Assembly (NCBI RefSeq): GCF_964275005.1
Contig: NC_092705.1
Coordinates: 7,614,641-7,678,640, forward strand
Length of the DNA: 64,000 nucleotides
Direction: 5' to 3'
Source: Diadema setosum
Lineage: Eukaryota > Echinodermata > Echinoidea > Diadematoida > Diadematidae
The notes beneath the pieces were generated by a model. It made no database searches. It was not told the DNA's origin and saw only the letters and a program-made list of their open reading frames with translations. The translations under genes and the position numbers were made by a program. Positions 11,457 through 20,994 of this stretch are shown here, piece after piece; positions within the stretch are counted from its first letter, which is position 1; every line of letters begins with the position of its first letter.

Positions 11457-12306
11457 GTCATCTGCGGCCGATTACCTTACTTCCATCATCTTCCGACATG
11501 TTTTTTTTTTTTTTTTGACCCGACATGTAAAAAGACGTCTCCTTTCGCCTTCATACCCGCAGTAACCCTCTTAGCGGAGATATCTGCAACCATCGCCCCT
11601 GGGTGTGAATGGCAGATCACTCTGGGTATTCAGCTCATACAAAGGCCATAGTGCTTTATTAAAGTCCCCTTCGATGACAGCATCTGGTAGCTCGGTGAAG
11701 AGGCGTTGTCTATTGCCTTTCAGGCAAACTCTAACCTAGCTGGTCGCTTGTTAACATCGAGATAGAGGTAGAAACCTCGGAAAGCACAGAGACCTCCAAG
11801 CGTCTTTGACTGATTCCTGACAAATCAAAACATTTTGTCACAGTCACAGTTGCTGTGACTGACAACTTGCCGCAGTCTAAAAACTAGAAGCATAATGAAA
11901 TTCTTTGCAAATATTCAAATTAGTTTTTATTGGACTGTACACTTCTAGTTTCTGTTGGTCCGGTTGCTTTCTGATGGCCCAATAAATTTTGATGGAGTAT
12001 GATGTTTAAAATGAAACCGTTGGTCCTATTGGTATCGCATGGTATAGATGTTGATGGAGTCAGTTCTAATGATTTCTGCTGGTCCTGTTGTTTCAATGTT
12101 GGTTCAGTTGGTTTTGACAGTATCGTGTCTTCTGGTGTCCATTGAATCATTAAATGTCCATCAGGTATTGCTTTTAATCCATCAAACTCCAATAAAAACC
12201 ACTCCAAATTATATTTCAAAAAAATGTAATTGTGTTCTAATGGTCTCTAATGGATTGTTGACCTGGAAAAAAAAATCTGAACTGCTTGAAAGTGATATAG
12301 ACTTTT
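11174..12306 (+). repeat. 43-base direct duplication (11174-11219 and 12262-12306)
   Basis: ACCTGGAAAAAAAATCTGAA and the next 23 bases (to AGACTT) occur at both positions, identical except for the length of the A run. The first copy lies inside the 3' part of LINE ORF1. The second stands alone about 1.09 kb away. On the minus strand both read as a pyrimidine tract ending in CCAG. Confidence 0.8.
11921..12205. mobile_element. Possible small inverted-repeat element
   Basis: TTTTTATTGGA near 11926 is matched by TCCAATAAAAA near 12189. The interior has several TTGGTCC/CTGGTCC motifs. No clear target duplication is seen, so the call is weak. Confidence 0.3.
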
Positions 12307-12309
12307 AAA

Positions 12310-14995
12310 AGAGATAGGAACAGCGAGAATACAGGACATTGGGGTAGGGAAAGTACCCTCCATGCCCCCCCCCCCAACACACACATACAAACACACACGC
12401 TACGAGCATTGGGCGACAGCGTCCAGTGCATGCAAACGTGAGCTGCAGCACTGGTGGGTTGGTGCCGGAATCACGTGAACGCTTTCGGTTATGACTGTTG
12501 AAGGCCCCTGATCCCTGATCTGTTCAAGTATGTTCAAGAACTGGAGTTCCAACTGGCTATGATTATTCAGGTATTCGTCAATTTGCTAGGGATGCACAAA
12601 GGCATGTCACATATGCAACGCATTTGTGCCTTTGGTGATCGGCGTAGAATTGATGCCGCCATTAATCTTAGGATTCATTTTGAAATTGAATATAACGTCT
12701 ATATTGCTTGTTTATTCATTAAGTGACATGAAATTTCCCCTAATAATGAAACATATGAAATATATATAAAGGTGTGATTTTACCGCATCAGCCAATTCTC
12801 ATTCTTTCTCACCAATGTTAATCAGAACAGACGAGAGATGCTTATTTCTTGTTTTGTTTTGTTTGTTTTGCCCAGATTTATATTATCATAATTTTAAAGG
12901 GAAATGTTCATGATGGGCTCGGTCCGCGTGGTCTATCCTATTTACAAGATATTAAACCTTCATCAAAATGTATAAGCCTTAGTCGCGGAAGTAGACATTA
13001 ATTGAATATCATGAGGAGAGGTTTTCCCTGGCAAAAAGGTAATTGTTTATACCAGGTCATATTCCTCTTCCTGTCTACTGTGAAATAATATACGAGGGAT
13101 ACAGTGTGTGTTAACTTAATGAGAGAGACCTGTTCTTAACCGTCTTGTACTTTACGGACTTCACGGACTTCATCATTACAAAATATTTTGATAAGGGTTT
13201 TCTATCAGAGCTCATGGACAATTCCTAACAGGCCTCTCTGTTTAGAGACAGACATTTATGGCATACAAAGCACCACGTTTTGAGTGGTGTATCTGTTATA
13301 TGCAATGTTCCCTTACATTTTCCTTGATGCAATAATTATTTGGCAAAAGACAACAATCTTTTCCGGCGGGACTATAGTTTATACCATAATACACATGATC
13401 TTTATATGGACAAAGATGTGTTTGTCATAAAACGTACAAATTTCATCGACTTGTTACTGACAAAATATTTTAAGGGTAATATATCATTTCCCCCGCTTTC
13501 CGAAAGAGATTATACCTCTTTCATTATGCTGGGAATGTTGCTGAATTTTCTTTATATTACCCAATATTTTTGTCCATAATGACGTCATGAAGTGTAGTAG
13601 TCTCCTTATCCAGCGATGACAGCAACGAAACCTTAAAAGTTCCCAACTTTTAAATTGATAATCCGATTTATCTCAAACTTTCACTGATGTGTTCCCTTAA
13701 TATTGCTGCTTTCAGTCAATCCACATTTGGACTTTGGTCTCTGTTAAAAAGTGAACTATGTGCAAATTATTAGTGTGTATCACAAAGACCACCACATACC
13801 CCACATATTGATTTCTTTCCAGTCCTAAAAATACTGGAAGTCTCTCTTGTCAAAAAGTGTCGCATTTGCAAAGTGTCGCAATTGCTTGTCATAAGTATCG
13901 TATTGACCAATCCTACTTCTATGTAGTTCGTTTATTTTGAAAATTCTCAATACACGGTGCAGGCTTTTTGTTTATTTGTGGATTTTCTTCTTGCATAATG
14001 ACTTGTAGAAATCAATTTTGGATTTGAACCTCAACTTTGGTGTTTTTAAAGCATGCTTTCATAGAGGTTATACCACCGGTACTATGTAATTTTAGAAAGT
14101 TAACTCCAATTAACGCAGCTCATATACCATTTTAAAGCTTAAAATATGAGTAGGGCAGAAATTGACAAAATATCTGGCTAATACCCTCTGTTGGCTTTGC
14201 CACGCAGGGTCACCAAAACAACTCAAAATTTAGATCCATTTACTATCGAGATTGCATGCAACTTCAGGGGGAAAACAGTTTCTGGTTGTACCAGCGAAAT
14301 GTACAATCATGCCTGGAAGAAAGAATACATCATTCGCACTGAAACCTCGAATGGACACGTGGTTTTCTTAACAAAGCTACAACCGCTATTCAACACTTCA
14401 ATCTATTTTTAAATCAAGGACTACTAAAGTGAAAATTGAAGCATATCATATTTCATACTACTTCATTGACAATGATTAATTGTCTTATAAAAATACATAG
14501 ACCAACTTTTGAAAACAAACTCTTTTTTTTTCAGGTACTTGGTTCTCGAAGTTTTTTAAAAGGAAATATTTTGTTCAATCTTCCCAAAGAATGGGAGAAA
14601 CAGGCTCGTTTAACACTTAGCTCTGACTTCTTGTATGAGTTTAAACATTTAGCATCATGAACCTTCGCGTTTTTCTTATCTAACAACTCCTATTAACTTC
14701 GAGTGTACACCATCATCAATTTCATTTGTTTACCATACATTTCGAATGATTTATGCGTATTGTGTTTATTCATATATCGTGACTTTTCATATTGCCGTTC
14801 GTATAATACGTTTCGGAATCATTGTGATTGATTTCAAACATTGTCAAATGATTATGTTTGGATGACAGTTCCTCTATGACCTTCACAATTAATACGAATG
14901 TTGAATCCATTTGATTGTTCATCTTTGGAGACTGTCACGGCTTCTAATGGCATAAAAATACGGGCATCATACATTATTTAAACAGTACATCATCA
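12310..14995. other. Stretch without a supported gene; one partial miniature element
   Basis: A C-run and CA tract lie at 12366-12402. From about 13420 to 13735 the sequence resembles half of the palindromic element seen whole at 24346-24904, sharing a CTTGTTACTGACA-type block, a TAGTCTCCTTATCCAGCGAT block and the CAATCCACAT end. The rest shows only short chance frames. Confidence 0.5.
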
Positions 14996-15020
14996 CTTTA
15001 TTGAATCATTACATAGCTTT

Positions 15021-15068
15021 TATTAGCGTTCCATGCCAAAGACCCGGGTTCGATTCCCGGCGGAGACC
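15021..15068 (+). repeat. 3' half of a tRNA-like sequence
   Basis: A perfect T-arm and box B (GGTTCGATTCC at 15047-15057 in a CCGGG/CCCGG stem) is followed by CGGAGACCA. No matching 5' acceptor strand or box A lies upstream, so this is a truncated SINE or tRNA fragment, not a tRNA gene. Confidence 0.6.
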
Positions 15069-15163
15069 AACTTTTCAACTCTTGTACTTTTCCGAAAAGG
15101 AGGAACAGTGAGAGGAATAATGATGTCAAAGCTACACGCCGTTTTCTCCTTCCTTTCTCATCG

Positions 15164-15206
<43 letters not shown>

Positions 15207-15250
15207 CCACACACACACAAACACACATATATATATATATATATATATAC
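15164..15250. repeat. (CT)n-(AC)n-(AT)n compound microsatellite
   Basis: Three adjacent dinucleotide tracts. Frames through it are artefacts. Confidence 0.95.
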
Positions 15251-16162
15251 CAAACTACAAAACAACGCATTAAAAGAAATAACGGAATAGAAATAACAAT
15301 ATTAATAGCACGTGACATTACGTGTACAATATTGCTACTCTAACTGTGATTAACATGATGGATGAAATTTGCTATTCATCATATTAATACTCCATGCATC
15401 TGACAGCATTAGATTCAAATGATACCAATTGTCTCCATTTATTGCGTATCTACTCTCACTTTCATATCAATGGATGGAATTGAACTAGCATGTCTAGAGA
15501 GATCTGAACGAGTGACTAAGTGCTGTGCAATGTTTACCAAAGTCTAGATGTTTGCATGATGCTTTCTTCGAGGCAAGCGCGCTTTACAAGCCTTGCAAAA
15601 CCACTCATGAAGAGCAATGATAAGACGTATTGAAAGCGCATTGTTCTGCGATTAAAAACAAACTTGATACGTGTACTTACGAGAGGCAAGCACTGATGTG
15701 AAGTGGGGAATACCAAGTTCACACGCAAAATCAGCATCAACAGGAAATCATTCACAACACAAGCAGCCACAAGCTAGTAAGTTCCCTCTTTGAGTGTCTG
15801 AGTGGATTTTATTTGAATTATTTTGTAGGCTGAAAAAAAAGCAGGCAGAATATTATGCTGCATGCATAGCAGATATTGTGTGAACAAATTGTTGAGTGAG
15901 ATGCCGGTCAATGCACACACGTGTTCTTGGATTCAGGACATATTATAATACAGGAAAGGGTTTAGAGAATCTAGAAATATATTCATATTTCTTGTTCCTT
16001 CATCAAGAACGTGAAGTGTGGGGATATTACTAAAAAGTAGAACTGAAAAAAAAGAAGAAGAAACTGAAACATTGTCACCGTTCACTAATTGCTCAAGGCA
16101 CATTTTAGCTGCTGACCTCTGCCATCGCGAGGGACGGCTGGTGGGAGCTGAAAGGGCGGAGT

Positions 16163-16429
16163 ATGCCCAAGCGACTGTACACGGAGGAGTCTCTCCAGGA
16201 AGCCCTGAAGCGGGTGAGACTTGGCGAGCTGTCTCAGCGCCAGGCTTCCGTCCAGTATGGCATTCCCAGGAGTACCATCTTCGACAAACTGAGTGGGCGG
16301 AGACCCGAGGAGTACTGCAAATTGGGACGCGCCCCTTACTTGACACCGGCTGAGGAGGACAGGCTAGCCCAGTGGGCTATCCAGATGTCTCGCATTGGAT
16401 ATGGCAGAACCAGGGAGCAGATCATGAAG
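16163..16429 (+). CDS. Exon 1 of the pogo-like gene (DNA-binding domain)
   Basis: Starts MPKRLYTEES and ends EQIMK in phase 0 before the donor AAG/GTACAA. It codes for the Psq-type helix-turn-helix and the start of the CENP-B-type domain. Reading on past 16429 leads to a stop at 16478, so splicing is needed for a full protein. The start is the first ATG giving the family's conserved N terminus. Confidence 0.85.
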
Positions 16430-17365
16430 GTACAAAATACTCTCAGAAACTTTCTGTCACAAGACGTTTGCAGAATCTAGTCTTCTGCCTCTAATAAAAA
16501 AAAAAACGAAATAAAGACAACAAAAATCTGAAAGAGTTCATGAAGATGGAGTGTTGACGATAGTTGACGTTGTTCTATGGCGACATACCTGACTTTTTCT
16601 TGAAGATGCTAAGAATTTTGATATTGGCAGACGCTATTGTCGATCTTGCTTGAAACATGAGCATTTTGGCCAAAAACTGACATACTATCACCAAAGAATG
16701 CTGCTTCATTTTTTTGATTGATTTCATGCAAACACTATCAAGTAATGTGATGTATTTTATTTTGTTTACATCATGTATCATCCTTGTTTCTATGAAAGCA
16801 TCACACTGTGATAATTTTTTTCTTTTGTTGTTGTTGTTGGTGTAGATAACACAGTGCTCGTTTGATGTAGCAATGAATATTAACATTCGCTGTCTGTAAT
16901 ATGATCACGTCCTTTCCCTTTTCTGTTTCGATGACCAGATAATTACAATTCCCCCCCCCCCTCATCAATATGTTGTGAAACAGAAATGATGATTGTTGTA
17001 TCACCTACAAACGTGCTATGTGCAACTAAATTGTATTTTGCTTTTCATTTCGGATGGCAATACTCACTAATTACGAAGTCAAAGGAATATTGAATTCTCT
17101 TTGCATCCATTGTTGTAGGTTGGGATGTTGACGAGTTTGATTATATTGACAACAACGTGCTTATTTTATTCTCAGCTCTTTTCCAGAAGGTCTGGTGTCC
17201 GTATGTGTGTGTGTGTCTGTGTGTGTGTCTTTGATACTGAAGCTAGTCAAGAAAGTGTTACCTCGTAGGGGGATTCACCCAAGACATTATGTGGAGTCGG
17301 TGAATGGAGAAACATGAAAAAAAAGTATATAGGAGTAAAGGACAATATAGCGGACATTCCGTTTA

Positions 17366-17412
<47 letters not shown>

Positions 17413-20400
17413 TAAATTTCAAGTGCGGTCATTGATGAATAAGAAGGCCAACAGTCCATGACGTCAGGGTAGGGAAGACGATTCATAGCAAATGGATAGA
17501 GAATTCCACAAAACGTCATTTTATACAAAAAAACTGACATATCCTGAACTTGATATTATCTAAGGGTGATATTATTTCTCCTGTCGTTTGAGGCAGGAAA
17601 GTAAAAAATTCTTCACATTAAGCTAGAAAAACAATCAAGTATATTTAAGGCATAATTTACTATTCGCAAATGAAACAAAAACCCAGCATTAGTGTTTTAA
17701 AATAGTTCTAAAATGTGAGTTAGGGATAGAAACAACCACTGTAAAAATCCGTATAATCGATGTTTAGTATTGTTAAATACACAAAATGTGAACAATAGTC
17801 ATAATAAAAATGTTTCCAGACTAAACCGTCTACAGTTATGGTTATTGAGAAAAATGCTGAATCCCCTTACATTTTAGGCTTTATTGCGAAAGTTGTGTAT
17901 ATAAAAATTATGGTAGGATGTTTTGTGATACAACAGACCTACACGTATGCATCAAATGTGATATCTTGATTTTTATGCCTCCGCCGCGAAGTGGTGCCGG
18001 AGGCATTATGTTTTCGGGTTGTCCGTCCTTCCGTCCGTCCGTCCTTCCGTCCGTCCGTAATGAATTTTGTGTACAGCGTAACTAAAAAACCTTTTGAGGT
18101 ATCTTATATGGAACTTGGCATGTATGTGTATTAGGGGGTGAAGTTGTGCCTATCAACTTTAGGGTGCACATGCTCAAGATCAAAGGTCAAAAGGTCAAGG
18201 TCAAATGCTAAAAATTTCACTATTTCCCCCATATCTACACAATGCCTGAAGATATTTTCTTGAAACGTAGTGTATACAATGTATTACCCAATTAAGATTC
18301 TCTGGTGAAAGTTTGGGGTCATGAGGTCAAGGGTCAAAGGTCAAAAGGTCAAGTACAAATGTTAAAATTTCACTTTTTTTCTCCATATCTTGGAAATGGT
18401 GCAAGGTATATCCATGGAACATAGTATATGCATGTACTGAGTGGCAGTGATTATCTAGGGAATTTTGGGTTCATGGGGTCAAAGGTCAAGGGCAAACCGC
18501 AGAATTTCACTATTTCCCTTATATATATATGCCATGTCTGCAGGGTTATTTTTTATTTAACTTGTTGCATGCATGTATAACCCAATAGAGATTCTCCTGG
18601 AAGTTTTTTTTTTTTTTTTTTTTTTTTGCCAGAAGGTCAAACGTCAAAAGGTCAAAGATCAAGTGAAAGTGCTGAACTTTACCACTTCCTCCATATCTCG
18701 AAGTGGCTCAAGTTATCTTGAAACTTAGTACATGTTTATGCATGTTCTGCCTGACAGTGATTCTCTTCTGAATTGTATTCAATACAGATATTGCACTTTT
18801 TCTCTATACCTTGAAAAGTACTCAATGCATAAACGAATGAAAGGGTCAAAGTGAAGTAAAAGTCCTAAAATCCCCAAATACATGCTCTCCCATTCATCCA
18901 ATTAAACATAGGTCAAGGAAGGTGAATATTCAACACATCTGTGACAAACATGTAATTTCAATATTTTGCCAATTTTGTGAAAATGTAATCACACATTGTC
19001 CAAATGTACTACAGACCTATTAATAGGAGAATCATGCATTATAGCGGAAGCATACCAGTCGCCATAGCGACATTTCTAGTTTTTTTTTTAAATCACTGCT
19101 CCCAAAGGGAAACAGGACCTTTAAATTTTCTTATGTATCATCCCCAAACTGTGACGTCTAATCATGCTATTTGTACCCCTCCGATGGCGGCATGCGGTTT
19201 TGAAAAAGAGTCCAAGTCATAATTACCATGGGAATACTTCAGTACAAAGGTATGATTGTGTCGGTGTCATATAGGCCAGCGTTCCTGTAACCTTGTCCAC
19301 ATCTGGCGCGTCACTTTCCTCAATGAAACGTCTTCTACCTTTACTTTTCCCTTCGACCATAGATGGCTCAGACTATCGTGACGGCCGAAGGAAGAGAGAC
19401 CCCGTTCACCGACAATAAGCCCGGGAAGAAGTGGTTTGCTCATTTCATGAAGAGGAACCCGACGCTGTCTCTTCGCAATCCCCAAGGGCTCGGCATTGAG
19501 AGGGCCGTCCTAACATGTGATAAACTTGATCGCTGGTATAACGGCCTCCACGATTTCCTGAAGGCAGAAAACGCAATGAGCATTCTCGAGTGCCCTCATC
19601 GTATTTGGAATGCTGACGAAAGTGGCTTTGCCCTGTCCCCGAAAGGAGAACGCGTCCTTGGTATGAAAGGGGCGAAGTTTGTCTACTCCTTGGCCTCCAC
19701 CACCAAGACAAATTTGACCACTCTTGTGGCAGCTTCGGCCAGTGGGAACTTCTGTCCACCCTTTGTCATCTACCCGGGGCAGCGAGTGTCCCGCAACTGG
19801 AAGCCCCTCGAAGGAGCCCCGGAATCCTGGTTCTACGGTTTCAGCAAGTCCGGATGGATGAACGCCGAGCTGTTCTATTCCTGGCTCTCCAATCACTTTT
19901 ATCCATATCTTGTAAGTCAGAACATCCATTTTCCCGTGCTTCTCCTGGTGGACGGGCACACCAGCCACGTTGATCTTCACGTTGGAGAGTTTTGCGCAGA
20001 GAGAGAAATAATCCTCTATCGCCTACAATCTCATTCCTCTCACGTGACCCAACCCTTAGATCTGGCTGTCTTTGGGCCGCTGAAGAAGGCCTACAAAAAA
20101 GAGGAAACGGCGTGGAAGGACCAGCATGTGGGCCAATTTGTCAGCAAGTCAGTGTTTGCTAGCATCTTTGCCAAGGCTTGGAATCAAATCAAGCCAGAGT
20201 ACGCTAAGGCAGGCTTCAAGGCAGCTGGACTCTACCCCTTCACCAAGAAGTATGACAGGAACAAACTCGGTCCATCCAACATATTCGCGAGCATGAGAAT
20301 CTCTGATGATTCCAAGCCATCATCAGTGTCTTCATCCGAATCACAAACGGAGGGCTCGTCATCATCTTCGACATCATCAGTTGCTCAGACGACAGACCCT

Positions 20401-20994
20401 ACAATAGACCAGAAGCCAATAACGGTGTCCATTGCAACGCAGACAGTAGACACCACTGCTGAGAGCATTGTTTTTCCTGATCCAAGAAGGTTGCCAGCAG
20501 GGGTGAACAACAGAAGGCCGGATGATTTTGTCGGCCCGAGTCTGGAGAAGTACTTGGTTTATCCGGAAGCGGAGAGAAGTACCCAGAGAAAGGGCATGGG
20601 AGAGGAACTTCCAAAAGCACTTTCAGGTCAAGTTTGGATTGCATACCAGAAGAGAAGAAAGGAGGAGCAGCAGGCGGAGGAGGAGAGGAAGCAAAAGCGA
20701 CGAGAGGAACGAGAATCCAACAAGGCCGCAAGAGAACTTCTCAAGGCTGCGAAAGAGTTGAACAAGGGGGCCGGTGCCGGAAAGAAAGCTGCGAAGATTA
20801 AAAAGCGAGACGACTTCATCGAGGAGGATGTGTGTGCAGAATGCGGAGGGCACTTTGATAACTCAGATGCACAGTGGGTAGGGTGTAGTCACTGCCCTAG
20901 ATGGTATCATGTAGAATGTACCAACCTCTCTTCCATGACTATGGAAGAAATCGAGGAGGTTGAATTTACCTGCAATGCTTGTCAAAATCAATAA
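16163..20994 (+). CDS. Pogo/Tigger-type DDE transposase-like protein with PHD finger, two exons
   Basis: Exons 16163-16429 and 19363-20994 join in frame to give 632 residues. Residues 1-50 form a Psq/pogo helix-turn-helix (LSQRQASVQYGIPRSTIFDK). Residues about 55-130 form a CENP-B-type helix-turn-helix split by the intron (…GRTREQIMK / MAQTIVTAEG…). The DDE_1 core carries Asp174 in WNADESGF, Asp286 in LLLVDGHTSH and Asp322 in THV/VTQPLDLAVFGPLK-type context, a DDD triad with 35 residues between the last two. A Ser-rich linker (about 405-430) and a Lys/Glu/Arg-rich helix (about 515-575) follow. A C4HC3 PHD finger ends the protein: Cys580, 583, 597, 600, His605, Cys608, 626, 629. All motifs are intact, coding GC is well above the flanks, and no flanking TIRs were found. 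It could be a recent transposon or a host-adopted gene; binding and cutting DNA in the nucleus is inferred from family. Confidence 0.92.
17648..19125 (+). repeat. Interspersed repeat, interrupted copy
   Basis: 17648-17974 and 19080-19125 match, in the same order, the uninterrupted sequence at 46366-46745. Shared blocks include CCCAGCATTAGTG, TTTCCAGACTAAACCGTCTA, GTAGGATGTTTTGTG and AATCACTGCTCCCAAA. The 1.1 kb between the two parts is a later insertion. Confidence 0.8.
17975..19079. mobile_element. Inserted 1.1 kb element with TCCG and AGGTCA repeats
   Basis: Begins with a GC-rich hairpin (TGCCTCCGCC … GCCGGAGGCA, 17976-18005). A run of CCGTCCTTCCGTCCGTCCG type follows, then several blocks of GGTCAAGGTCAAAGGTCAA type. 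Near the right end TTATAGCGGAAGCATA (about 19040-19055) is an imperfect inverted match to the left TATGCCTCCGCCG. T-rich sequence flanks both ends, so a short duplication cannot be told from the target's own T run. No coding capacity. Confidence 0.65.
19363..20994 (+). CDS. Exon 2 of the pogo-like gene (catalytic core and PHD finger)
   Basis: The acceptor CGACCATAG precedes ATGGCTCAG. The exon is one open frame of 543 codons that continues the CENP-B-type domain (TPFTDNKPGKKWFAHFMKRN) and holds the whole DDE_1 core and PHD finger. The stop is TAA at 20992-20994. The frame has its own ATG, but the split DNA-binding domain shows that it is the second exon. Confidence 0.93.
   Translation: MAQTIVTAEGRETPFTDNKPGKKWFAHFMKRNPTLSLRNPQGLGIERAVLTCDKLDRWYNGLHDFLKAENAMSILECPHRIWNADESGFALSPKGERVLGMKGAKFVYSLASTTKTNLTTLVAASASGNFCPPFVIYPGQRVSRNWKPLEGAPESWFYGFSKSGWMNAELFYSWLSNHFYPYLVSQNIHFPVLLLVDGHTSHVDLHVGEFCAEREIILYRLQSHSSHVTQPLDLAVFGPLKKAYKKEETAWKDQHVGQFVSKSVFASIFAKAWNQIKPEYAKAGFKAAGLYPFTKKYDRNKLGPSNIFASMRISDDSKPSSVSSSESQTEGSSSSSTSSVAQTTDPTIDQKPITVSIATQTVDTTAESIVFPDPRRLPAGVNNRRPDDFVGPSLEKYLVYPEAERSTQRKGMGEELPKALSGQVWIAYQKRRKEEQQAEEERKQKRREERESNKAARELLKAAKELNKGAGAGKKAAKIKKRDDFIEEDVCAECGGHFDNSDAQWVGCSHCPRWYHVECTNLSSMTMEEIEEVEFTCNACQNQ

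Larger units (their letters stand above)
8460..11870 (-). mobile_element. Degenerate APE-type LINE (non-LTR retrotransposon) with esterase-type ORF1
   Basis: Read on the minus strand, fragments of a LINE occur in the correct order. ORF1 remnants (about 11750-11060) include an SGNH/esterase-like segment with HERSWGFIDNSNI followed by HINKLGQAVLASK. The endonuclease (about 10764-10390) has SLDVIGLNEAF, HIDDYVLLRKD, GGSVAVLI and FYRPPNSHVDFF. A linker at about 10050-9850 is frameshifted. The reverse transcriptase (about 9677-8870) has AREVPIFRAGDISS, a decayed FADD box (FTDNTTL), and IQFIKCLGASIDEEPKWS. The C-terminal segment (about 8800-8470) has KILFISLVLPRFDYCSV and then LFKSLK/MTLDKLFEFSR. 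Stops, frameshifts and the damaged catalytic box make it inactive. An esterase in ORF1 with this C-terminal style fits the CR1/L2/Jockey assemblage; finer placement needs a phylogeny. Confidence 0.85.
16430..19362 (+). other. Intron of the pogo-like gene, with nested repeats
   Basis: The intron runs from GTACAA to CGACCATAG. It holds a (GT)n tract at 17371-17410 and an older repeat at 17648-17974 plus 19080-19125. Inserted into that repeat is a second element at 17975-19079. Neither has a significant coding frame. Confidence 0.75.

Noticed and set aside
15021..15068. Candidate tRNA gene
   Set aside because: Only the T-arm and 3' acceptor half are present.
15933..16353. Frames of 111 and 137 codons overlapping the pogo exon 1
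   Set aside because: Shadows of the coding exon; only the Psq helix-turn-helix frame has family similarity.
19445..20853. Several minus- and plus-strand frames across the transposase exon
   Set aside because: Shadow frames of a GC-rich coding sequence.
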